Assembly (NCBI GenBank): GCA_035578155.1 | Contig: JAPWDM010000016.1 | Span: 12,258,608-12,322,607, forward strand | Length of the DNA: 64,000 nucleotides | Direction: 5' to 3' | Source: Brachynemurus nebulosus | Taxonomy: Eukaryota > Arthropoda > Insecta > Neuroptera > Myrmeleontidae | In this document: one piece after another, positions 1 through 10,774 of the stretch | Numbering within the stretch: the stretch's first letter is position 1 | How the letters are laid out: every line of letters begins with the position of its first letter | Made by a program: the position numbers and the translations under genes | Notes under the pieces: generated by a model | What the model was told of the DNA's origin: nothing | What the model saw: the letters and a program-made list of their open reading frames with translations, nothing else | The model's database searches: none

Positions 1-338
1 TTGCAAAGAAATTTTCTCCAGAAATGTCACAGGAAATATATTTCCAGAGAAACTTAGCTCGAATCACATTATATGTATATAGGGAATTTGATCATAAAAT
101 GGAATAAAGTTTCATTCTCATATAAATTACAAATAGTACATTGTATGGATGAATCAATTCGATACGAGAAATTTCGATCACAAAACATAATACATAGATT
201 ATTCGATATTCTTAGCTCATGACAAACTTTGAGTATTCGAAGTGGCATATTTAAGCTGGTTAGTATGTTGCTAGCTGTTACAAAATGATGGTAGAAGAGA
301 AAGAGATTACTACTTGAAATCTCTATTTTTTGAGAGTC
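1..338. other. AT-rich sequence, nothing recognised
   Basis: I see no open frame, repeat or RNA-like structure here. It lies just downstream of the decayed LINE that reads on the minus strand, so it may contain that element's diverged 3' end, but I see no polyA or simple-repeat tail to prove it. Confidence 0.4.
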
Positions 339-1474
339 TTAGAGTTTAGACGATAATAAATTTTCATAGGCATTAACAATTTCAAAACGTCTTTTAGCAG
401 AAGCCAGAGCTACTATGTTCTCATTAAGAAGTTCGGTTTGACAAATCCGTGCAAACAACTCCCTCACTTGCGGAAACCAGTTATATTTGACAATATTATA
501 AGGAGAGGAACCTAAAGTTTTTAATTTATTAAAACATTTTTTAGTTAGATGGGTGTCTGGCATGGAATTGATTTTAACAATAAAGTTTATTATCCCTCGA
601 AATACATTAGCTTCCAATTTTATCAAACCAAATTCTCTCCTCACCACATAATCAGCAGTCTTAGAATACAGTGAATAAACAGACTTGTAAAGCCTAACCG
701 TCACTCTTTCTACGATATAAAAGTAACGTAATGCCCAAATTTCTGCGCCGTACAAAAGAACAGAAGTGACCATACTTTTAAAAAGTTTTGTTCTTGCATA
801 TGATTATTTACTTTTACCCAAGATACTCTTTATTTGGTTTATTGCTAAGTTTGACTTGCTTTTAATAAAGTTGGCTGCTTTGAGAAATATACCAGAAGAT
901 GAAAACAATACACCCAAGTACACATATTCATTAACTATTTCTAAACATTTTCCATTTACATTGTGACTAGCTAGCGCATGTAGTGACAATTTAGTCACTA
1001 CATGCGCTAGCTGTTTTACTAAATATTAAAATTTTAGATTTATTAGAATTAATTTCTAGAACATTATTACGACAATATACCTACGTTTCTAGAAAAATTA
1101 ATGATTTATTACGATGACCGATACTTATATTAAGTAAAACAAGGTCGTCAGCATAAAAAAGCGCATTTAGATCAAAGTTGCTCTCAATATTTACCCCAGG
1201 AACACCAATGTTAAAAACAGATGATTCAAAATCTGAAATAAAAAGCGTAAACAATAATGGATTTAGACAATCTTCTTGTAAATACTCCGTGATTAATTTT
1301 GATTTCCGTATCTAGCGGATTATTATCAATTATGTTAATATGCGCATTTTCGTACAGATTTTTAATTAGTGTAATTAATTTCAGACTGACACCTAGATTT
1401 TTTAGTTTTAACCATAATAATGAATGCGGCATAGAGTCAAACGCTTTCATAAGATATACATGTAAACGCAACAA
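339..1474 (-). pseudogene. Degraded non-LTR retrotransposon (LINE) reverse transcriptase
   Basis: Three broken minus-strand frames read in order as a LINE reverse transcriptase. The 1226-1474 frame carries AFDSMPHSLLWLKLKNLGV, the region around the first catalytic Asp. Between the frames, 1144-1155 encodes the catalytic YADD box (context LFYADDLVLL). The 804-998 frame has the post-RT motif NEYVYLGVLFSSSG, and 339-773 begins VTSVLLYGAEIWA and runs through the C-terminal thumb-like region. Stop codons and frame changes separate the pieces, and no endonuclease domain or 5' part is present, so this is a 5'-truncated dead copy. The clade cannot be assigned by eye. The motifs are seen; that they form one element is inferred from order and spacing. 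Confidence 0.85.
969..1012. repeat. Perfect 19-bp inverted repeat inside the LINE remnant
   Basis: Arms 969-987 and 994-1012 (AGCTAGCGCATGTAGTGAC and its exact reverse complement) flank a 6-base AAATTG/CAATTT-type loop. The palindrome sits between the YADD part and the next RT segment. It looks like a local inverted duplication rather than an ancestral feature of the RT gene. Confidence 0.85.
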
Positions 1475-2080
1475 ACAGTTTTCCCCCTTTTTGTTTAAGT
1501 TGATTTTGGATTCCCAACAGTCTCAACATACATTCCCAACAATGTCCTTCAGTCAAAAAATATTTAACACGTTGACGGCCATAACCTACAATGATAAAAC
1601 ATCCAGTTGGAACATTATTTCAATAACCAACGAAATTTATATGAAATTGTTGACAAGGTAAAGCGTTATTTTGTAGTTATTCGTCAGGTTTTACTTGACG
1701 TCGTACGGTGTTAATGACCGTCAGTACGTTAAAATAATATATAGAGATTAAATGTAGTTTTAAATGTAAATAATTTTTGTTTTTACTCTCGTGTAAAACT
1801 GTTGTTTTGGGCCTGGCTAATATGAGTGCCTACTAACTCCATAACTTACAAAGTAACTGTTAGACTGTCCTTTCCGTTCATTAAAGATACATACCTACAA
1901 ATTTCGTCTTTATAAAATTTTGTACCATATACAAACTTTCGAGAATTCAAATTCATCAAAATGATGTGTATATGGTCTCCCGATAAGCGCTGAGCAACGA
2001 GATATTGTTATCATCAACCAAGATTATGTCCAGGATGCAATAATTGCGTCTTATGTTATTTGTTGTCATATTTGCCCTAC
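1475..2080. other. No gene recognised
   Basis: Past the 5' break of the LINE, the plus-strand frame through 1299-1661 is a shadow of the RT frame that runs on into random sequence. At 1660-1740 there are short self-complementary patches around GACGTCGTACGG, but I cannot define an element. Confidence 0.3.
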
Positions 2081-2510
2081 CCTAGGAGCAGCTTATTATG
2101 TACTATGTAGAGTACATATAGAGTATTACCTACACGTTGTGGTGGTGAGCGCTAGGAGGTGGTGCTTGATGGTGACCTAGTTTCATTCATTCAAGGGATG
2201 AGAGGTCAGGTCTCCGTGTACGTGACAAGCAATACCAACGAGCACACGAAAGCACAACGAAAGCTTCACATCAAGCTGGAACTAGGCAGTCAAACCAAGC
2301 AACCAACAAAACAGAACAAACCGAATTGCTTCCTCTCACGCCTCACCCGCCACCCTCGACCGTTCCTCTCACGCCGCGCCCCGTTGCCTGCTGTCGTAGT
2401 CCCGAATGTCGTAAATCGGTACCTACGTACACATAATACACACTTTCATTCTCTATATCAAGTTTCTAAGCGAAAGTTACGTAACGATTCTGTATAAAAC
2501 GTCGTTACCC
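2081..2510 (+). other. Locally GC-richer block with a 112-codon open frame, unidentified
   Basis: About 2085-2490 is clearly less AT-rich than its surroundings and holds a plus-strand frame (2159-2497). The predicted product has no recognisable domain: it is rich in Arg, Lys, Gln, Thr and Pro, with no hydrophobic core pattern. A TATAAA follows at about 2492. It could be an unrecognised exon, an untranslated exon, a promoter-like island or a fragment of an old element. I do not claim that it is translated. Confidence 0.2.
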
Positions 2511-3221
2511 AAACGTACGTCAATTTTTCATATTGTTCAATAAATTATTGTTCTGAAATAAATGCTGAAAAATTTTTAAGAAAGTTATCAAATTATTTTG
2601 GAAACACTGTCAATATTTTATCAGTATCATACAGTTATGTATGGTTACATTTTTTTAAGAACTTTGAAATATAAAAATCTATTTTTATTACATGAATACA
2701 CAAACATATTAAGCCTACCATTGTTTTACTAAAATAAAATTTATTAAATATTTATTTATTATATTAAAAATTTCAATATTTATTTCATATATAGAGTTTT
2801 CGCGTGTACCTACTATAAAATTTCTATTGAATTTATAACAGATAATATCAGGATATTATCTGTTGTAGCGAATAGCCAGTGCTGAATATATTAACTAAAT
2901 TACCATTGCTTTAAAAACTTCTGCAAAACTTAAATCACTAGTTTTGTTAAGAGGGAAATACCTAGTTGTGAACTCGAAAAATTCGCTAGATGTTTCTACG
3001 TGGTATATTTTCTTCAAAATATTTCCTGAATATTTCGTATCAATATAATTAAAACTAGCGAAATTCTGAATTTAAATAAATTTTTCTCAAAAAAATATTT
3101 CCCTTAAAACTCACAACTGGTTAACAAGATATCTGAATATCTGACAGGGCAGATTGTTCTCAAAATTTACCTACAGGCTTATTCTTTATACCAAAAACGT
3201 ATATTCTTGAACGAATAATTT
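2511..3221. repeat. AT-rich sequence with a small hairpin at 2837-2864
   Basis: AACAGATAATAT and its exact reverse complement ATATTATCTGTT flank a 4-base loop at 2837-2864. Short words (GGGAAATA, GTTGTGA) recur at 2950-2985 and, in inverted form, at 3098-3120, suggesting a badly decayed inverted-repeat element. No gene is visible. Confidence 0.35.
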
Positions 3222-3339
3222 TTAGTCGAATTTTTCCTTGAAAAAATTAGACTTATACAGTCTCTACGACAAGAACGGCGAGAGTAGGGGCGCTATCCGT
3301 TTTCGGACCCGTAGAACACGAATATGTAGAAAAAAAATG

Positions 3340-3403
<64 letters not shown>

Positions 3404-4906
3404 CCGCTACCTTTTAATATGCGTAGGGCCCCCCTATGGAAGTTAAAAGCTCAAATTTGGTAAATGGGGCTCATTCCGATGCACAACAATACTATCAAAG
3501 TGGGGTCAAATTGTGGGCAAATTTTGGATCCGACCCAACCTTTAAGGGGGTGGTGGGGGGCGGAAAAGCAATAAAAATTTTTTCCAAACCGGTTGGAAAT
3601 AATGTTTCGGTCAATTATCTACAACATATCCAAAATTCAGTTTCCTAGGATGAGGGAGTAGGGGGGAAAAAACAATTTTCGCCGGATCTAACACGCCCCC
3701 AGCCCCCCAGAATTAACGTAGAGGGTTGAAATTTGGTGTGTTGATAGAGTTTATACCTAGGTTGTGCTTTTTGAAGGTTTTAATATTTTACCCCCACTCC
3801 CCTCATTTTTAAGCTACAATTTCATGCTTTTTTGACGCTTTCGAAGTTTGTACCACTCGCACAGCTCACCCAAATAAACCTAGAAGACTGAAATTTTGTA
3901 TTCGGATTGAGTTACTATCAAGGCGATGCCTTTTGGGGATCTCGACTTTTAACCCCTACCCCCACCATTTTTATACCCAAAAGAACATGATTTTTCTTGT
4001 TTTTTAACAGTTTCGTTCGGGTCAAAATCTCCCCAAATAAACCTAGAGGGCTGAAATTTTGTGTACAGGTTAAGCTAATAGCCAGACACTGTTTTTTGGA
4101 GGTTTCAACTTTTAACCCTTACCCCCACGATTTTCACGTCAATATTTCCTTAATTTTTTTGCTTGTTTTCTAACACGTCTAGAGACTCTCTAAGGAAACC
4201 TAGAGGGCTGAAATTTTGTACGTGTATTCAGTTAGTATCCAGCTAGTACCTTTTAGGGAGTCCACATTACCTTTCCCCCCACTTATCCCATTTTTACATC
4301 GGAATTGAATGCTATTGTTAAATGTGTTTTAAATGCATTATTTCTATTTTAAATACAAGTAGGCGAATAGTAATTTTAAAAAATTGAAAGAAAAAGTGAA
4401 TATAATTTTTTAACAAATGAAATACATACATATTAAGTAATTTAAAAATGTTATTAAAGTCACTGTTTATTTATAAATTTGGAATTTTGGATTTTTATTA
4501 CATATTTATAAAATAGAAATTTTGGATTTTTTTGGAAAGAAAAAATATCTTCATAAAAGCCTTCCAGTTTACTATTTAAGTTCCTTTTTTAATATTTAAA
4601 AATAAAACACAAAGGCAATTGGCGGATAAGCATGGGTAGGAATGCCCTCGTACGAATTGTGTTGGCTTTTTCCTTGTTAACTGCTATCGGCACAAAATTG
4701 AGATTTACTGAGATTAAGCCCTTAAAAACTTAAAACCTTTTTTTAAAGCCCCGATCAACCGGACACTCATCATCAGTTTTGAAACCACCAAAATGACAAA
4801 TCGCTTGTGGACTTTCAATTACATTTCGCTTGTAGACACTCAATATCGAAGATGAAAGGAAAAATTCGACTTCCGTGATGGGGCTCCGCTGCTCACGGCG
4901 TTTTTT
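3222..4906 (+). mobile_element. HINE-like (non-autonomous Helentron) element, copy A
   Basis: First of three copies of a roughly 1.7-kb repeat in this window. The 5' subterminal motif AGTCGAATTTTTCC (3224-3237) returns as its exact reverse complement at 4858-4871. It is followed at once by a stem-loop with CCGTGA/TCACGG arms (4873-4898) and a T run. A (TA)n tract lies about 120 bp from the 5' end. Then come about four diverged units of roughly 165 bp, each with AAACCTAGAGGGCTGAAATT or a variant. Paired subterminal inverted repeats, an internal microsatellite or tandem repeats, a 3' hairpin just outside the 3' repeat and T-rich borders are the known layout of HINE/DINE-1 elements mobilised by Helentrons. 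No coding capacity. Family assignment is inferred. Confidence 0.7.
3343..3397. repeat. (TA)n microsatellite inside HINE copy A
   Basis: An uninterrupted TA run of about 55 bases at the same place as in the other two copies of this family, so it is part of the element and not an independent microsatellite. Confidence 0.97.
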
Positions 4907-5715
4907 CATGATGAAATAGAAATGGAAATAGATACCTATGTTAAAAAATCAAAAATTTTCAAAAATAAAAAAATATCTTAGTTTTAAAGAATTGTAATTT
5001 TTTGGTGTTTTAGAAAATTATAAGCACTTTTTTTTAAATTAAAATACATTTTAGTAATTGTAATTTTAGAAAAATTATTAATAGAATTAATGGTAAACCT
5101 ATACGTGTCCTATCGATAAAGTGTTAATAAGAAATACATATTTAATGACCAATAATTTATATTATTTTAATAATAGGAGTAGAAATAATAACTTATAATA
5201 AGTTAACACACTGAAAAATGTTAATTTTATGGCCGGTTTTATACAATATTTACACACAAAGCATTTTATTGGTTACATTAACTCAACGAAAAGTAAATAA
5301 ATAAAACTTTTATTAAACGTAACTGCTTGGTAAATTTCGTGATCAAATTAATTTTAGTTGGGAAAATAAAATAAAATTTTTCACTTATTTATTTTAAAAA
5401 TTTTTCCTATCTGCGTGTATAAAAACACACGTACCTTTATGCATATAGTTTACTTAACTATACTATAAGTCTATAACACAGCTCATTGCAGTATTTATAC
5501 ATATTAGTAAAAAGTTAACTAACATTAGAAAATACATAACAAAGGTGCACAGCACAGCACACCGAGTACACATAAAATATTTGAAGGTTGTCTGCGTTTT
5601 ATGTAATTATTATAAATTATAAACAATGGAAATAACAAAAACAAACACCGAAGCAAATGAATAAGTAAAAGTCATACGTCATATTGCCTCTACATTTTCA
5701 TACACACACGTATTA
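4907..5715. other. AT-rich sequence, nothing recognised
   Basis: No frames, long repeats or terminal inverted repeats seen. At 5403-5435 there is an ACACACGTACC-type patch of short self-complementary words only. Confidence 0.4.
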
Positions 5716-7412
5716 GGCCAAGAGCTAGCGTGCATTTCATTCAAACAATTTGATAAGTAGGTACTTGTTGCAATAATGAATAAAGAAATTTTGTGAATGT
5801 CTGAAACATAATATTATGTTTCAGATATTCACAAAATATATTATAACATATATACACATATAAACATATATTATATGCCAACAATGAGGCTACATAATCC
5901 TGGTTCTAAGTTGTCAAAAACAGTTTTTTGCAAATATCTCAGAAAAAAATTTTCATAAAAGGATTACTATGGTAACTAAGGAGCAGAGTGGAAGAAGAGT
6001 GTTTGTTAGTTTATGCCTTTTTTCAAATAGATTGTTCTTTATAATCCTTACCAGTATTTAGTTACCGCAAAAAAAATTCTACAGCGTTTGAAAATAAATA
6101 AATGCTCTTAGAGTACGTTTAGATTATGATCACAGTGGCTGTGTGAACACGTAGTGTCCAAGTGTCTCTTGTGGCCAATAAGTTTTCAAACAGGTTCGAC
6201 ACTTTTCCATATACTCACAGAAAAGAAATCGATTCATGGTGATCGGGCACTAACTGTTTCGTTCTTAAAATTTTTTGCGTGTCAATAGCTCGGACACAAA
6301 TTCCGTACATTTATGTACAGACACTATCCAAACACAAAAAATCTATTATAGTGGGAACAATAAAGAAATTCATGTCTAACATTTGTGTCGCAATTTATGT
6401 CGTAGTCTAAACCAGGCCTTATACTACGATAATAATTTGAAGCAATCGATCGTCCATATAAATAAATTTCTAATTAGTAGTTGATAATATCTTTAACAGC
6501 TATTTCTGGTACCATGATGTACAGTGTGATACAGAGTAACACGAAAGAAGAAACAAATTTATTTTTTAGCATAGTTACTTAGCTTCGGTCGACGTAAATA
6601 AATAATTATCACTATTATTGTTATTATGACTTCGTACATTTTACATTAATTTTCAATTCTAAATAAGCTATTCAAATTACATTTTCTTCAATTTTTAATT
6701 AATTAAGTATAGTACTTTACTCTTGAGCCATTTTGTCATTTTTAAGTTCACGGTCTATAATTATAATCAAATATATCCAAATTTCTATTCGCCTGTTTAA
6801 AGTTTAAGAGAAGAAATTCAAGACCAAACAAAGAAAAAATTGATCCATTTTTTTTTTTTTGAGGTTTGGCATTTTATTTAGGTACCTTATTAAAGTCGTA
6901 CTTCATATTTTAGATGAAGTACAGTGGAGTTTCAATATAAATGAAAATGGTGGCTGCAGAATTCTTTTATTAGAGCGTGTCACCTTAAAAGTTTCCCTAA
7001 AAGATTCTGTGTTGGTAATATATTATGCAAAATGTTGATGAACAACCAAAAAAATTTCAAAAAAATAAAATAAGAGGTTTTAATAAAAAATTAAATTTTT
7101 ATGAAATTTTTGTCTATTTGTACATTAAAAAAATTCTTTTCTTTGGATATTAACATAAAAGTTTGGTTCATATAAAAGGTAATAATATAGAGTACCTATA
7201 TCTAGTAGTTTCAGGAAAATCGGGCGAGTAGTTTTTCAATGAGAGTTCTCGCCAATATTAAAACTGATATTTCGAGAAAAATGTGTTTACAATTGTGATA
7301 TGTAATAATAAAAACGAAACTACTTCAGCCCACAATCGTATATTTATTTATATGTGTATTTATAACAATTATAACTCCTTTAAGTTCAAAAAAAGGCACG
7401 CCAGCTCTTGGC

Positions 7413-7413
<1 letters not shown>
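5716..7413. mobile_element. MITE-like element with GGCCAAGAGCT ends
   Basis: The left end GGCCAAGAGCTAGCGTGC (5716-5733) is matched 17/18 by the reverse complement of 7396-7413. A TA precedes the left end, while the right end runs into TTTATA and then a (TA)n tract, so the duplication is imperfect. The first 11 bases are shared with the element at 17575-18488, which supports one family. There is no transposase frame across the 1.7 kb. The length is large for a MITE, and internal decay or nested insertion is likely. Confidence 0.6.
5791..5834. repeat. 44-bp near-perfect palindrome
   Basis: The arms 5791-5812 and 5813-5834 (TTGTGAATGTCTGAAACATA...) are reverse complements at 21 of 22 positions with no spacer. 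The palindrome lies about 75 bp inside the left end of the MITE. Confidence 0.85.

Positions 7414-7415
<2 letters not shown>

Positions 7416-7494
<79 letters not shown>
7416..7494. repeat. (TA)n microsatellite
   Basis: TA run of about 79 bases directly abutting the right end of the GGCCAAGAGCT element. The isoleucine-tyrosine frame over it is an artefact of the repeat. Confidence 0.97.
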
Positions 7495-7497
<3 letters not shown>

Positions 7498-8247
7498 GAA
7501 AGTAATTATCTATGTATATTTTTATGTGGTTATTATATGAACAAAATACACAATATATTTTTAAATATAACTGTCCCACTGTAAATTGGTGTTAATAATT
7601 TAGCCAGCAACAAGTACCTATATGATAAATTACACCCATTTAGTAAATAACAGTGCACACAAGTACCGACTAAAATATAATATAAAACCGAGAAATGTGA
7701 GTGAAATTATCTTCTTGGGAAACATTTAGATATAAAAGAGTCCATAAAATTGTGTAAAACTGAGACCCAACCGGCCCGGCGTTGACCACTTCTCATAAAG
7801 TATGCTACAGTTTACGGAATAATTACAACAGTAGATTAATATCTATCTTTATGGACTGTCATAAATTTTAAAATACAGCACTAATTAACCCACAAGCTCA
7901 TGACTGGGGTCCAGACGCACCCCACGTATTTTTTTATATATACATCGAATATAACTTTAAACATCATTAAATGATGCGCGATAAAATTTTGAACACATTT
8001 ATATCAAAACTAAAACAATATGACAATTATGACGAAAATTACATGTCTAAGTTAGACACATATTTTATTTCTTTAAAAAACTGGAGGATAGTAAATCCTA
8101 TAAAATGAGATTGTAAAAGTTGAAATCCGTAGTTTTTATTGGTACAGCTGTTTAGAGGATGTTCTTCTCTCTCTAGTGACGTCAAGAACAAATGTTTATT
8201 GTTGCAAGTTAATGTAGAAATTATTTATTTTGAAGATTGGTATAAAG
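7495..8247. other. No gene recognised
   Basis: AT-rich sequence without a credible frame. A short CCCAACCGGCCCGGCG patch at about 7767-7783 is the only GC-rich word and I can attach no feature to it. Confidence 0.4.
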
Positions 8248-9053
8248 GAATATATGACAATCGCCACCACTGACAATCGCCCCCAACTGAAAAAGTGCGA
8301 CAATCGCCCCCAGCCCATAAATTTGTGTATACCTGGCTCTATTACTCATTATATTTGACTAAATGTTAATGACCACCAGTGACAATCGCCCCCACTATAT
8401 TAGCTTGTTTATACCTGGCCGTCTGACTCACTGTGTTTATATCCAAGAGGTAGATGGAAAATAGTAAACTTAGATGATAATACTGTGTGTCGGTACGTAA
8501 GAAAAGCAAATATAAAGATTCCAATAAATTAACTTTTATCTAACTGACGTCATTTAAAAAGTTATACAGACATTTGTAAAAAGAAATGCGGCTTCCTGGA
8601 CGCGATAGTTAAAGCTGGAACATTTTTGAACTTATAATAACATTTGTTCCACATTTGTAAGTAATTCCACATTTCGTTCCTTGTATGGATTAGTGATAAT
8701 TCATATAAATGCTCAAATAAAAACATTATGAGATTTCTGTTTTAAAATATCTGATATATTTTTTAATATAATATTTTGTTTTTGTCAGTGTAAAACTAAC
8801 TTGTAAAATTTTATTACTAATGTCCTCTCATTAAATAATATGTAGAGACAAGTTCCTCTCTACAACGACCTAAAATAATAAAACTGGGGGCGATTGTCAG
8901 TGGTGGTGACTGACAGGGTACCTTTTTTATAACCATCGAAAATATAAAACTGGGGGCGATTGTCTGGACACCCTTTTTACAACCATCGAAAATATAAAAC
9001 TGGGGCGATGGTCAGTGGTAGCGATTGTCATTGGGGGCGATTGTCCGGACACC
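8248..9053. mobile_element. Element built from repeated GACAATCGCCCCC motifs
   Basis: The left end carries four or more copies of GACAATCGCCCCCA or close variants (8255-8310 and about 8385-8398). The right end carries five or so inverted copies (TGGGGGCGATTGTC, 8885-9047). The whole is flanked by the direct 8-mer GTATAAAG at 8240-8247 and 9054-9061, a candidate target duplication of the hAT size. The middle (about 8450-8870) is plain AT-rich sequence with no frame. Motif clusters at both ends of a non-coding element suggest transposase-binding arrays. The superfamily remains open. Confidence 0.6.
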
Positions 9054-10774
9054 GTATAAAGTGTCTGGGTCTAGACGGTTTGTTTTACGGTACAACAATG
9101 TGTATAGTATATATACATATATTACACACAAAGATGAACATTGCCCTAACAAACCAGACTCGGTGTTGCAAATTTTTATCATTTAATAAAAGTCAAATAG
9201 GTACGTCAAAATGCCTCTATTTTCAAGTTCAAATATTCACGTTCGATATCCACGTGATTTAATTGTGATTTGAGACAAAATATTGAGTGTTATTACTTTA
9301 TTAATGATTAAGTGATTATACAGTATACTATTTTTATTTGGCATATAATAATTTATCTATGTAGTTTAGTGCTGCTAGTGCTGATCTAGCTATACATGTG
9401 TACATAGAAAATACATATGTATACGTAATAAAAAGTATTTGTGGCCAGGAAATATGATTAAAAATTGTGTGAATTGCATAAATGCAGATAACTGCACTGC
9501 ACTATATGTATTGTGTTTAAGGTCATTTCAATTTGATATAAAATTAAAAATAATTATACGCATTCAACAAAATACAATGACTCATAAAATCGTGAATTAG
9601 GAACGAAAATATAATTAATTATTTTTTCTAAAATGAGAATAAATTTAAATTATGTACTAAAAAACAGGTCAATTAACCCTTTTAAGTACAGGTATACCCT
9701 TTCGTACTATAAGAAACTATAACAATGTTCAATTCCGAATGAAATTTTGAACTGTTAAAATTTTAAAGAACACATGAAAATATTACAGGTAAATTGCAAA
9801 ACTATTTCCGAACCATACGGATTAATGCAACGGACAAAGAATATCACACTTTCGAGAAAGTAATGTGTCAAATAATGATTGATTTAGATATAATCTATAG
9901 TACTTACTGCGTAAGTAAGCAATGTAAACAAAATAAAAATTATATCATTCTTTGAAATCTGCTTATTCATAAAATCACAATTATCATTAAAATGTTACTA
10001 CAGATATTGGTCTTTCAAGAGAAAAATTTAATTTCGTCATAAAGAAACAATCTCCGGTGCAAACTTTATGAAAGACACTGTATAACATTATTTGCAAAAT
10101 ACTGAATATTGCTTCTAGTACGTGTGAATTATAGGGGAATTTGAAATTTGTATGCCAGTAAAAGTTTTACGAAAGCCATAGCTGTTTAAGGAATATCTGA
10201 AGAATCTTAAGGTGAATAAAAAACAATTAAAGATACGATGACATACCTACATATTTAATAGATAACCGATTTAGGTCCTGGAAAAATTTTGATTTGGGTT
10301 TTAGTACTCTTAGTAGCTAGATAACGTAACAAGAAAGGATAAACTCATTTTCACTTACAATTTGTAAAAATTAGAAAACAATTAAATCATACTCTTAAAT
10401 AGTTACTACCTAAACTCTTCTGTAGAGTTAAAAATAAATTTTGGCTGTTAATTTATGTTAAAAATAGCAGGAAAAGTTATTTTGGCACTAGTCTGTATAA
10501 ATAATATAAAAACCTTGTTTTTTCGATACATACATGAGTAAGTATATACGTTTTCGATTTCAGAATTCAAATCAAAATCGTATTCTGACAAAACAAATTA
10601 GGTAGATATATAACAAATATTCAAAATTTTAAAATATTTTCGGTTAAAGAGTAAAAATTTAGCTGATTCAAGTATGTTTAAACCATAATAGCGAATTAAA
10701 AGCTTCTACAACTCTACAGAATAAAATGTAATCACAAATTTAACAAAAATTTTGTGAAGCCCTTTTATATAGGT
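9054..10774. other. Long AT-rich stretch, nothing recognised
   Basis: The 8960-9262 open frame starts inside the previous element and continues by chance. The rest has no gene-like frame, no terminal repeat pair and no clear tandem repeat. Confidence 0.4.
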
